Part shown: piece after piece, positions 56,744 through 64,000 of the stretch | Layout: each line of letters starts with the position of its first letter | How positions within the stretch are numbered: the stretch's first letter is position 1 | NCBI RefSeq assembly: GCF_028368975.1 | Contig: NZ_JAQNDM010000001.1 | Location: 1 to 64,000 of the forward strand | Length of the DNA stretch: 64,000 nucleotides | Direction: 5' to 3' | Origin: Stigmatella ashevillena | GTDB taxonomy: Bacteria > Myxococcota > Myxococcia > Myxococcales > Myxococcaceae | Notes under the pieces: model-generated | Databases searched by the model: none | What the model saw: only the letters and a program-made list of their open reading frames with translations | Told to the model about the DNA's origin: nothing | Made by a program: the position numbers and the translations under genes

Positions 56744-57271
56744 TCAGCCCTGCTCGCCCCGCCGCAACCGCTCGATGTAGCCCGCGGGCAGTCCCGCGCT
56801 CTCGGCCCCTCGCACCAGCGCCTCGACGAAGCGCGGGCTGATGGCCCCCTCGGTGGAGGCCCTCCGGGGCGCCGTGGTGAAGGCGGTAGCCTCCAGCACC
56901 TGGCCCTCCACGCGGACGCGCACGGGACGCTCGATGCACATCCCCGTCACGAAGCCTTCCTTGTGCTGGATGATGGGCCAGTCCTGGCCGCGAATCTCGA
57001 AGAGGCGTCCGAACAGGCTCCCGCCTGGATGGTCCTTGAGCCCCGCCACCCGCCCTCCCCACCACCGGGAGGGAAAGTCGTAGACGAGATCCACGTCCAG
57101 CGCCTCGGCCAGCCGACCCTCGGGCAACTGGAAGAAATCGTACGAATGCTGCGAGCGCCATTCCTCGAAGGCGGCGCGGTCGAGGATCGTCGAGTAGGCG
57201 AAGTACAGCCGGGAGACGGAGGAATCCGCGGCATTCCGCGCCTTCATGACCTGATCGTAGTGAGAGTCCAT
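56744..57271 (-). CDS. Gamma-glutamylcyclotransferase-fold protein
   Basis: The 175-residue protein starts the fold with RLYFAYSTILDRAAFEEW, close to the YG/AYSNL motif of the GGCT/AIG2 family, and continues with DLVYDFPSRWWGGRVAGLKDHPG and GRLFEIRGQDWPIIQHKEG. The normal glycine in the YGS motif is Ala here, and the catalytic Glu may be Glu in HKEGF, so enzymatic activity is uncertain. The gene stands alone between the nucleotidase and GbsR-type genes. Confidence 0.72.
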   Translation of the reverse strand: MDSHYDQVMKARNAADSSVSRLYFAYSTILDRAAFEEWRSQHSYDFFQLPEGRLAEALDVDLVYDFPSRWWGGRVAGLKDHPGGSLFGRLFEIRGQDWPIIQHKEGFVTGMCIERPVRVRVEGQVLEATAFTTAPRRASTEGAISPRFVEALVRGAESAGLPAGYIERLRRGEQG

Positions 57272-57310
57272 TCCGCGTCCCTTACGACAAAAGACCGAGG
57301 GGCGGGAAGG

Positions 57311-57907
57311 CTATCGGCGCTTCTCTCGGCCCCCGCCCGGCTCATCCCGGAACGCCGCCAGCACGCCCCCCACGTCCAGCCGCGCCGTCTTGATGAACAA
57401 GCGGATGGCCTTTTCCACGTGCGCCGCGAGCGTGGCCATCTTCTCCAGGCGCTGGAGGCGCTCGGCCGGCACCCCCCCGACGTTCTGCGCCAGCCGCCGT
57501 GCCTCCGCCAGATCCGCGCGAATGCGCGAGACGAAGCCCACTTCACGCTCGGCGATGACGTGCGTCACCATGCGCACCAGATCCGTTTCCGCCTCGTAGC
57601 GCCAGACGGTGTCACTGGGGGGCCTGACGCGCATGACCACGCCCCAGCGCTCCAGATCCCTCAGGAGCATGGAGACGCCTCCCTTGGACAGATCCAGCTC
57701 GCGTTCGATCTCGCCGGCCGTAAGCGGCTCGCCCCGCAGGTAGAGCAGCGCCCACATCCGCCCCTGGTTGCGCTTGAACCCCCAGAACTCGATGACGTTG
57801 CCCACGGCCTCAATTGCCAGGGCCTCCCATGGGGCCAACGCACTGGGGCCTGAGACAGCAACGGGAACGGCCCCTGGACTCCCCCCAGTCCACAGATACC
57901 CCTTCAT
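57311..57907 (-). CDS. GbsR/MarR-type transcriptional regulator
   Basis: The 198-residue protein has a winged helix of the GbsR type: GRMWALLYLRGEPLTAGEIERELDLSKGGVSMLLRDLERWGVV, followed by a long helical C-terminal half (AHVEKAIRLFIKTARL). GbsR-type proteins regulate osmolyte or membrane-related genes. ATG 57907 overlaps the TGA of the polyprenyl synthetase gene (ATGA), so it is translated with an isoprenoid enzyme and may regulate it. Confidence 0.85.
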   Translation of the reverse strand: MKGYLWTGGSPGAVPVAVSGPSALAPWEALAIEAVGNVIEFWGFKRNQGRMWALLYLRGEPLTAGEIERELDLSKGGVSMLLRDLERWGVVMRVRPPSDTVWRYEAETDLVRMVTHVIAEREVGFVSRIRADLAEARRLAQNVGGVPAERLQRLEKMATLAAHVEKAIRLFIKTARLDVGGVLAAFRDEPGGGREKRR

Positions 57908-58902
57908 GCAACCTTGCTCCGAACTTGGTCTGTGATGCCACTGGACAGCTTGCGCGCCCAGCTCGCCAGCTCCGCACCGCCGGCCGAGTCCACGAAGGAC
58001 CCCAGGTAGCCGAGCGCCGCGTCGATCTCGACGTTCATCTGGGCCAGCGACTGCTCCACGGCACCACACGCGATGATGGAGGCGCCGATCTCCTTGATGC
58101 GATCCGGAGTGATGGACGAGAAGGCCCATGCCTCCTTGAGCTTGCGCCGCAGGCTGTCGTCCTTCTCCACCGCCAGGAGGATGGGCATGGAGGGCGTGCG
58201 CGACTGCAAGTCCGCGTACTGTGGCTTGCCCACGTCGGTCCCGAGGACATCCCGGATGTCGTCGGCGATCTGGAAGGCCACGCCCAGGTGGCGGCCAAAC
58301 CCATCGAAGCGCTTCGCGGCTTCCGACTGATTCGCCAGCGTGGCGACGGCACGGCCACACCACCCAAAGAGCGAGCCCGTCTTGCCCTCGGCGATGTAGC
58401 GCAGCCGCGGCAGGGGCAGCTCCATCCCCCCGCGGGCTTCCACCTCGGTGATGGCCGCGCGGGTCATCTCGGAGACCACCGACAGGGCGCTCCGGGAGAG
58501 GCGCTCGTCCAGCTGCGCCAGCCGCAGCAGCGTGGTGGAGAGGATGAGGTCTCCGCTCATCACCGCGACGATGTTGCCCCAGCGGGCGTTCACCGTGGGG
58601 CGGCCTCGGCGGAACATGCCGGCGTCCACCACGTCATCATGCAGGAGGCTGGCGGAGTGGATGAGCTCGGCCGAGACGGCCACGTCCACGAGCACCTCGG
58701 AGGACATCGCCACCGCGTCACCAAAGAGGCTCACCAGCATGGGGCGCGCCCGCTTGCTGCCACTGCCCAGGCACAGGTGACGCGCGGCTTCCATCAGCGT
58801 GTCGCCCATGACCCCCGGTCCCGCGTCCCCATCCACCAGCACGGCGCCCAGTTTCTGCTCCACGATTCCGAGAAAATCAGACAGCTTGCCAGCCGTATCC
58901 AT
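57904..58902 (-). CDS. Trans-polyprenyl (octaprenyl-type) diphosphate synthase
   Basis: The 332-residue protein has both Asp-rich motifs of the family: LLHDDVVD (first, at about 88-93) and QIADDIRD (second, about 215-221), plus GSKRARPML. It builds long-chain polyprenyl diphosphates for quinone or carotenoid side chains. ATG 58902 has a GAGGAG site ten bases upstream and is preferred to ATGs at 58929 and 58938. Coupled to a GbsR-type regulator downstream. Confidence 0.92.
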   Translation of the reverse strand: MDTAGKLSDFLGIVEQKLGAVLVDGDAGPGVMGDTLMEAARHLCLGSGSKRARPMLVSLFGDAVAMSSEVLVDVAVSAELIHSASLLHDDVVDAGMFRRGRPTVNARWGNIVAVMSGDLILSTTLLRLAQLDERLSRSALSVVSEMTRAAITEVEARGGMELPLPRLRYIAEGKTGSLFGWCGRAVATLANQSEAAKRFDGFGRHLGVAFQIADDIRDVLGTDVGKPQYADLQSRTPSMPILLAVEKDDSLRRKLKEAWAFSSITPDRIKEIGASIIACGAVEQSLAQMNVEIDAALGYLGSFVDSAGGAELASWARKLSSGITDQVRSKVA

Positions 58903-59119
58903 GGGGCGACATCTCCTCGGGCACTTCATATAGTTCAAGACTGTGTGAACTGCACCCGAATCCGTGGTTTTTACCTGCTTTGGCAGGGGGGCTGGTCGGG
59001 AGAAAACGGCGGGTTGGTTACCCGGCTGGCGGACAACCCCCCTCCCCCGGGCCGGGTTGAGTCCTCGCGGAGCCCATGAGACAGAAGAAAGGGTTCCTCT
59101 CTTCCGCCCCCTGAGCCGC

Positions 59120-60601
59120 GTGCTTTCCGTCGCCTTCCGCCGTCACGTTCTGCGCAGCTTCGCCGCGCTGGCCTCCGCCGTTCCGCTGTTCCGCCCGGGC
59201 AGCTCCTTGCCGGGCTCTTCCGCCCCGTTGCTCGGAGCCCCGCCTCCAGAGGCGCACGCGGTCTCCGCCCCTCCCCGCAGGGTGCTTCGCCAGACCCTGA
59301 AGGCCTCGGTGGCCGAAGGCATGGTCACGGAGGTGTTCACCGCGTGCGCGGGCGCCACGGCGCTCACCGCCTGGGCCATCGCGCTGAAGCTGGGGCCGTT
59401 CCTCGTCGGGGTGATGACGGCACTTCCCTTCTTCGCCCAGTTCATCCAGTTCCCCGCAGCGTGGCTCACCTCCACCTTCGGCCATCGACGGGTGGCGCTC
59501 ACCGCCGTGTTCATGTCTCGCGTGGTGATGTTGCCCCTGTGCGCGGTGCCCTGGTTGCCGCTGGAACTGGCGGGGCAGCAACGGCTGCTCATCGGGATTG
59601 CCGCCGCCTCGACCGTTCTGGGCGTGGTGGGCAACAACGCCTGGGTGGCGTGGATGGGGGAGCTCGTTCCCAGCAGCATCCGAGGCCGCTACTTCGGCCA
59701 GCGCACCGCGCTGTGCACCCTCTCCGGAACGCTGGCCTCGCTCACCGCGGGCTTGCTGCTGGATCGCCTGCGCGGCGCGGAAGGACCCGGCATCGCGCTC
59801 CCCCTGCTCGCGGGGTTTGCGTGCATCGTGGGGTTCATCACCACCTACATCATGTCCCGCCAGCATGATCCTTCCCCGGGAGGCACCCCCTTCCGGCTGG
59901 ACCTCCGGGCCACGCTGATGCCCTGGAAGGATGCGCGGGCTCGCCGCGTGCTCCTCTATCAGGTGACTTGGAACGCGGCGGTCGGGCTGGCGGCGCCCTA
60001 CTTCGCATTCCACATGATCCAGAACCTCCAGATGACCTTCGTCATCATGGCGCTGCACGCCGCGGCGGTGGCGGGAGTGCGCGTGTTGACGGCCCCGCTG
60101 TGGGGAAAGCTCATCGACCGGGTGGGGGCGCAGCCGGTGGTGATGGCCTGCTCCCTGGGCATCTCCGCCATTCCCCTGCTGTGGCTGTTTCCCGCGGCGG
60201 GCACCCTGTGGCCGCTGGCCTTCGACGCCTTGCTGGCGGGAGGCCTCTGGAGCGGCCATGGATTGGCGGTGTTCGCCCTTCCGCTGGCGGTAGCGCCCCG
60301 GAAGGGGCGGCCTTTCTATCTGGCGGCCTTCGCCACCACGGGAGGCCTGGCTTACGCGGCGGCCTCCACGATGGGAGGCGCCCTGGCCAGTGCCTTGCCC
60401 ACCACCTTCACGCTGGGGAGCCACGCCTGGGTAAACTTCCATGTCCTCTTCGTGCTCTCGGCACTGGCCCGGTTTGGCGCGGTCTTCTTCGCGGCACGCA
60501 TCATCGAACCAGATGCACGGTCCGTGAACTCGCTGGGAGCCCTCTTTGGGATGCTGAAGCTCCGCCCTCGGACGCTCCCGTCCCTGTCTGGAAGGCTGTG
60601 A
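59120..60601 (+). CDS. MFS transporter
   Basis: The product of about 493 residues has twelve hydrophobic helices and major-facilitator features such as SIRGRYFGQRTALC and GKLIDRVGAQPVV between helices. An N-terminal region of about 65 residues before the first helix (RQTLKASVAEGMVTEVF) is polar. The start is uncertain: GTG 59120 is chosen, with GTG 58964 also in frame. The roughly 215 bases between the polyprenyl synthase start and this gene hold the shared promoter region. Substrate unknown. Confidence 0.82.
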   Translation: MLSVAFRRHVLRSFAALASAVPLFRPGSSLPGSSAPLLGAPPPEAHAVSAPPRRVLRQTLKASVAEGMVTEVFTACAGATALTAWAIALKLGPFLVGVMTALPFFAQFIQFPAAWLTSTFGHRRVALTAVFMSRVVMLPLCAVPWLPLELAGQQRLLIGIAAASTVLGVVGNNAWVAWMGELVPSSIRGRYFGQRTALCTLSGTLASLTAGLLLDRLRGAEGPGIALPLLAGFACIVGFITTYIMSRQHDPSPGGTPFRLDLRATLMPWKDARARRVLLYQVTWNAAVGLAAPYFAFHMIQNLQMTFVIMALHAAAVAGVRVLTAPLWGKLIDRVGAQPVVMACSLGISAIPLLWLFPAAGTLWPLAFDALLAGGLWSGHGLAVFALPLAVAPRKGRPFYLAAFATTGGLAYAAASTMGGALASALPTTFTLGSHAWVNFHVLFVLSALARFGAVFFAARIIEPDARSVNSLGALFGMLKLRPRTLPSLSGRL

Positions 60602-60701
60602 ACCTGCCTGCCAGGCAAGCAGTGCACTTGCCAGGCCCCAGCCCCAGATTGGACCTCAGGGACGTCTCACCTTCGAGCGCGTCCGCCTGAGAGGGGGTGG
60701 C

Positions 60702-62831
60702 GTGCTTCGGATGCGAGCCTTTCGTCTCTCCCATGGGTGGGATTGCTTCGTCACGTCGGACCCAGACCTCAGCCGGCTGAAGATGGGACTGCGCGCCCTG
60801 CTGGGGATGGGACTGACCCTGGGGGCGCTCACCGTGCTGGGCCCACTCGTCCATCAACCCACTTCCCTGGGGATGGTGGGAATGATGGTGGGGATGATGA
60901 CGTCGGTCTCCGTGCAGGATCCCCTCCCCCGGCAGGAACGGATCACCCTGCTGTGCGTGCCGGGAATCGCGGCGGCGGCCGTGTGCCTGGGAGCGATCTC
61001 CGCATCGAACCTGGTGGTGAGCTCCCTCCTCTTTCTGGGGGTGACCTTTCTGGCCGTCTCGGCCCGCCGCTTTGGACCGCGTGGGACGGCGCTCGGAACG
61101 ATCGCCTTCATGACCTTCTTCTTCGCCCTCTTCGTGCATGCCAGCGCGGCACAGCTCCCCTGGATGCTCGCCAGCGTCGGCGTCGGCAGCGCGGTGGCTT
61201 ACGGCATTCGCACCTGGCTCGTTCCTGAACGGTCCCTCGCCTCGCTTCGCCGGACGCTCCATGTCTACCGGCGCAGCATCAGCCTCTTGCTGGCCGAGCT
61301 CGCTCAGGTGCTCGCGTCACCCGAAGGACGCCGCCGGGAAAAGCGGATCCGCCGGGCATTCCGCCGCGTGAACGAAGGGGCCATGGAGGTCGAGCAACAC
61401 CTCGAACGCGTGCCCCCAGAGCACCTCGCTCCAGGCCTCTCGAAGGAAGAGATTCGCGAGCACCTGCTTGCATTGGAACTCGCCGCGGAACGGCTCGCCT
61501 CCACGGTGTACCAGGGGCTCTCCCAGAATGGACTGACGCCCTCGGAGCGCCAGACGCTTCAAGCCCACGTGGTGCGCCTTGGGCGCGAGAGCCGCGGCCT
61601 TCACAGCCCTCCTCAGGGAAGCCCCCTCCCCTCCGTTGCCCACCAGGACCCATCCACCACCGCGGTGAAGATCGAAGGCGCCCTGAACAAGCTCCGCGAG
61701 GTGATGGCCCGCCCCTTCATGCAGCATTCCGGGACACCGCGTTCACTCGCCACCGATGTCGCGGTGCCCTCACAGGAGGAGGCAGCGCCAGAACCCAAGA
61801 GGCTTCATGCCTCCACCCGCCAGGCCATCCAAGCAACCGTCGCGGGAGGGCTCGCCATGGTGGCGGGCCACGCCCTGTCGAGCACCCGGTGGTACTGGGC
61901 GGTGGTGGCCTCCTTCGTGGTCTTCAATCGCGCCTCGACCCGGGGGGACATCCTCCTGCGGGCCTGGCACCGGGCCCTCGGGACCGTGGTGGGGGTGATG
62001 GCCGGGCTGATTCTCGCCACCGTGGTGAGTGGTCACCGGGACATCGAGATTGCGCTGCTCTTCGTCTGTGCCTTCCTCGGCTTCTACTTGCTGCGCGTCT
62101 CATATGCGTGGATGGTCTTCTGGTTCACCACGCTCCTGGTGGTGCTCTACAGCCTGACCGGGCGTTACTCACCGGACCTGCTGTACCTGCGGCTTTGGGA
62201 GACGCTGGCCGGGGCTGGCATCGGGGCCTTGGTGGCCGTCGTGCTCCTCCCCTCGCGCACCCGGGTCCGGGTCTGGCAGACCTCCGCGGACGTCCTGCGC
62301 AGCGTCGCCTCATCGCTCGATGGGGTGGCGGCCCCTCCCAGCCCCACGAACAGCCGGCTCATCGTGGAGCGTGTGAGGAAGATCGACACGCAACTGCGAG
62401 AGGTTCGCGAGTCCGCGCGCCCCCTCATCGACCGGATGTTCTTCGTGGGACAGGACACACGCCGCCTCGTGCATGCGCTCGCTTCGATTGCCTTCTTCGT
62501 CCGGCACCTGGAACCACTCGGCGCATCCTCTCCCGCGGAAGAAGATGCACTTCGCTCGACAGCGGCCGACCTCGCGGAGAAAGCACGCCTGCTCGCATCG
62601 ATGCTGGAAGAAGGAGATTCTGCGCTCTCCCCTGAACCAGGCGGCGCACCGCTGCGAAGACTCGAGGACAAGCCTCCCGCTCACAGCGGCCACGCCAGGA
62701 TCCAGCCGCCCTTGAGTCTCTGGCTGGAGCGCATCGATGCCGCGCTGATGGAACTCCACGACCTGGTGCGGGGGCTCCACGGCCAGCGCGGGAGCCCCAC
62801 CGCTCAAGCCACCTCGCTGCCATCGCGCTGA
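60702..62831 (+). CDS. FUSC-family membrane protein
   Basis: The 709-residue protein has two sets of about six membrane helices (about 30-165 and 385-525) separated and followed by soluble helical regions, the FUSC/YccS/aromatic-acid exporter layout. The first set starts KMGLRALLGMGLTLGALTVLG, the second ASTRQAIQATVAGGLAMVAG. Members export organic acids or affect envelope stress, but substrates are mostly unknown. GTG 60702 is preceded by GAGGGGG at good spacing; ATG 60711 is an alternative. Confidence 0.87.
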   Translation: MLRMRAFRLSHGWDCFVTSDPDLSRLKMGLRALLGMGLTLGALTVLGPLVHQPTSLGMVGMMVGMMTSVSVQDPLPRQERITLLCVPGIAAAAVCLGAISASNLVVSSLLFLGVTFLAVSARRFGPRGTALGTIAFMTFFFALFVHASAAQLPWMLASVGVGSAVAYGIRTWLVPERSLASLRRTLHVYRRSISLLLAELAQVLASPEGRRREKRIRRAFRRVNEGAMEVEQHLERVPPEHLAPGLSKEEIREHLLALELAAERLASTVYQGLSQNGLTPSERQTLQAHVVRLGRESRGLHSPPQGSPLPSVAHQDPSTTAVKIEGALNKLREVMARPFMQHSGTPRSLATDVAVPSQEEAAPEPKRLHASTRQAIQATVAGGLAMVAGHALSSTRWYWAVVASFVVFNRASTRGDILLRAWHRALGTVVGVMAGLILATVVSGHRDIEIALLFVCAFLGFYLLRVSYAWMVFWFTTLLVVLYSLTGRYSPDLLYLRLWETLAGAGIGALVAVVLLPSRTRVRVWQTSADVLRSVASSLDGVAAPPSPTNSRLIVERVRKIDTQLREVRESARPLIDRMFFVGQDTRRLVHALASIAFFVRHLEPLGASSPAEEDALRSTAADLAEKARLLASMLEEGDSALSPEPGGAPLRRLEDKPPAHSGHARIQPPLSLWLERIDAALMELHDLVRGLHGQRGSPTAQATSLPSR

Positions 62832-62843
62832 CCTGCTTGACGG

Positions 62844-64000
62844 TCAGTACCGGTATCCGAGTTCCTTCTTCACGCCGTCGACGGCCGCGGTGAACTCCTC
62901 CACCGAAAGCGGCGCATCCTTCGGCCCGCGCAGCCGCATGGTGTCCCGCACCCGGTGCGCGACGGCCAGCTTGACGGCGCTGAACTGCGCGATGTCGAGC
63001 GGTTCCTCCGAGCCGGACTCATCCCGGAGTTCCGGTGGACGCCGATGCCGGGTCCACGACTCATACGCCCGGGCAATCCCAAGCAAGGTTGCCTCGTCCC
63101 ACTGCCGTCCCAGGAACGAAAGGCCCACGGGCAACTGCGCCCCCGTGCCGGGATTGAGGAAGGTCCCCGCCGGTACCGTGAGCTGCGGGGCTTGTGTCAC
63201 GGTCGACAGCGTGCTGTGCGGTGGGAGGGAGAGGAACACCAGCGCATCGAGCCCTTGCTGATCCATCTCACGGGCCAGGGCCTGCTGGTTTTCACGAATG
63301 ATGCGGCGGTACCACGAGGCAAAGACATCCGGCAGGCGCACGTTGGGCCAGAGTGCCGCGACCGGGGCTCGGCCGATGTCGCGAAGGGCGCCCGGTGCGA
63401 GCAGGCCCAGCTTGAACAGCTCACGCATGGAGTTAGGCGGGGCGCTGCGCGCCTTCAGATGCAGCACCATCGCGTTGTGATAGGCGATCGGTGAGAGCCG
63501 AAGCATGCGCACCCCCTTCAGGTGGACGCCCGGAACGACCGTCGCCCCCAGGGCCTCGAGATCGCGAAGGGCTTGCTCGAAGGGAGCGCGCATGCCTTCC
63601 GGGACCTTGAAGTCCTCGTTGCCAGCGCGCACGAGCACCCCGACCTTCCTTCCCGGAACGCGGCCGGAAACGCTCTCGCGTCCAGAACCCGGCACGGCCA
63701 TGACCTCCAGCACCCGGCCCAGATCCTCGATCGTCCGGGTGATGGGCCCAGGGGACGTGTCCACGGTCGCGAGGACGACGCCCTCACGGGGAACCAGGCC
63801 CACACTGGGCCGAAGCCCCACGGCCCCGTTGAGGGCCGCCGGCATGATGATGGAACAACAATCATCGACGCCAACGGCCACCATGCCAAAGTTCGCCGAG
63901 ATGGCGATGGCCGGGCCATTGCTCGACCCTCCTGGGTCTTCCCGCGTGTCATACACATTGCCGGCCCGCCCAAACCGGCTGCCCCAACCGTCGGTCCCCA
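62844..64000 (-). CDS. Amidase-signature family protein (5' end outside window)
   Basis: About 385 residues of the C-terminal part are present; the N-terminus, with the catalytic Lys, lies beyond the right edge. The amidase signature PGGSSNGPAIAISANFGMVAVG is followed by VDDCCSIIMPAALNGAVGLRP, equivalent to GTDxGGSIRxPA in typical members. The Ser nucleophile is kept but the two glycines before it are Cys-Cys and the Arg after it is Ile. These changes could alter activity or specificity. It converges on the FUSC gene with 12 bases between. Confidence 0.85.
   Translation of the reverse strand, partial: GTDGWGSRFGRAGNVYDTREDPGGSSNGPAIAISANFGMVAVGVDDCCSIIMPAALNGAVGLRPSVGLVPREGVVLATVDTSPGPITRTIEDLGRVLEVMAVPGSGRESVSGRVPGRKVGVLVRAGNEDFKVPEGMRAPFEQALRDLEALGATVVPGVHLKGVRMLRLSPIAYHNAMVLHLKARSAPPNSMRELFKLGLLAPGALRDIGRAPVAALWPNVRLPDVFASWYRRIIRENQQALAREMDQQGLDALVFLSLPPHSTLSTVTQAPQLTVPAGTFLNPGTGAQLPVGLSFLGRQWDEATLLGIARAYESWTRHRRPPELRDESGSEEPLDIAQFSAVKLAVAHRVRDTMRLRGPKDAPLSVEEFTAAVDGVKKELGYRY

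Overview
This is a high-GC (roughly two-thirds G+C by eye) chromosomal window from a myxobacterium, most likely of the Cystobacter/Stigmatella/Archangium side of the Myxococcales. The evidence is family content rather than any marker gene: a SitA-type lipoprotein toxin with an Imm11-type immunity protein, a DUF3396 immunity protein, a DmxA-like diguanylate cyclase beside FtsB, PEGA-domain kinase-like proteins, many lipoproteins of unknown function, and a full GlgE pathway operon. No rRNA, tRNA or CRISPR array was seen.

Layout. 1-1.2 kb: end of an Mla-type lipid transport operon (MlaE, MlaF). 1.3-4.0 kb: a zinc-ribbon/CarD-like protein and two coupled envelope proteins. 3.9-10.4 kb, minus strand: a tightly packed run of six genes (zinc-ribbon coiled-coil protein, pseudokinase with TM and PEGA domain, NarL-type response regulator, two M16 peptidases, pseudouridine synthase), divergent from a HAD-family 5'-nucleotidase. 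12.2-22.6 kb: an accessory island of visibly lower GC. It holds two collagen-like secreted proteins, chimeric fragments of collagen-like and kelch genes, a small inverted-repeat element, a kelch/PKD lipoprotein gene split by an IS630-family insertion with a TA duplication, a toxin remnant with its surviving DUF3396 immunity gene, a receiver-domain fragment, and an apparently intact SitA-like AHH nuclease toxin with its immunity gene.

22.7-29.8 kb: a TolC-MFP-RND efflux operon ending in an RsmJ-like methyltransferase, with a divergent MarR regulator and a perfect palindromic operator between them. 29.8-36.4 kb: MBOAT acyltransferase, DmxA-like cyclase, FtsB, TlpA-like thioredoxin, Fur regulator and small zinc-ribbon proteins. 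36.4-41.4 kb: a lipoprotein, a large catalase divergent from MsrB, a PHP phosphoesterase and small conserved proteins. 41.4-47.4 kb: MFS transporter, lipoproteins, PstS-like protein, an aminotransferase and an ECF sigma factor. 47.5-54.7 kb: glgE-treS-mak-glgB. These four genes convert trehalose via maltose and maltose-1-phosphate into branched alpha-glucan. 54.8-64 kb: UshA-like nucleotidase lipoprotein, GGCT-fold protein, GbsR-type regulator coupled to a polyprenyl synthetase, MFS and FUSC membrane proteins, and an amidase cut by the window edge.

The core regions use many ATGA/GTGA stop-start overlaps, so translational coupling is a recurring theme. The island at 12-22.6 kb is the unusual part: it shows repeated gene duplication, fusion, IS insertion and toxin decay.
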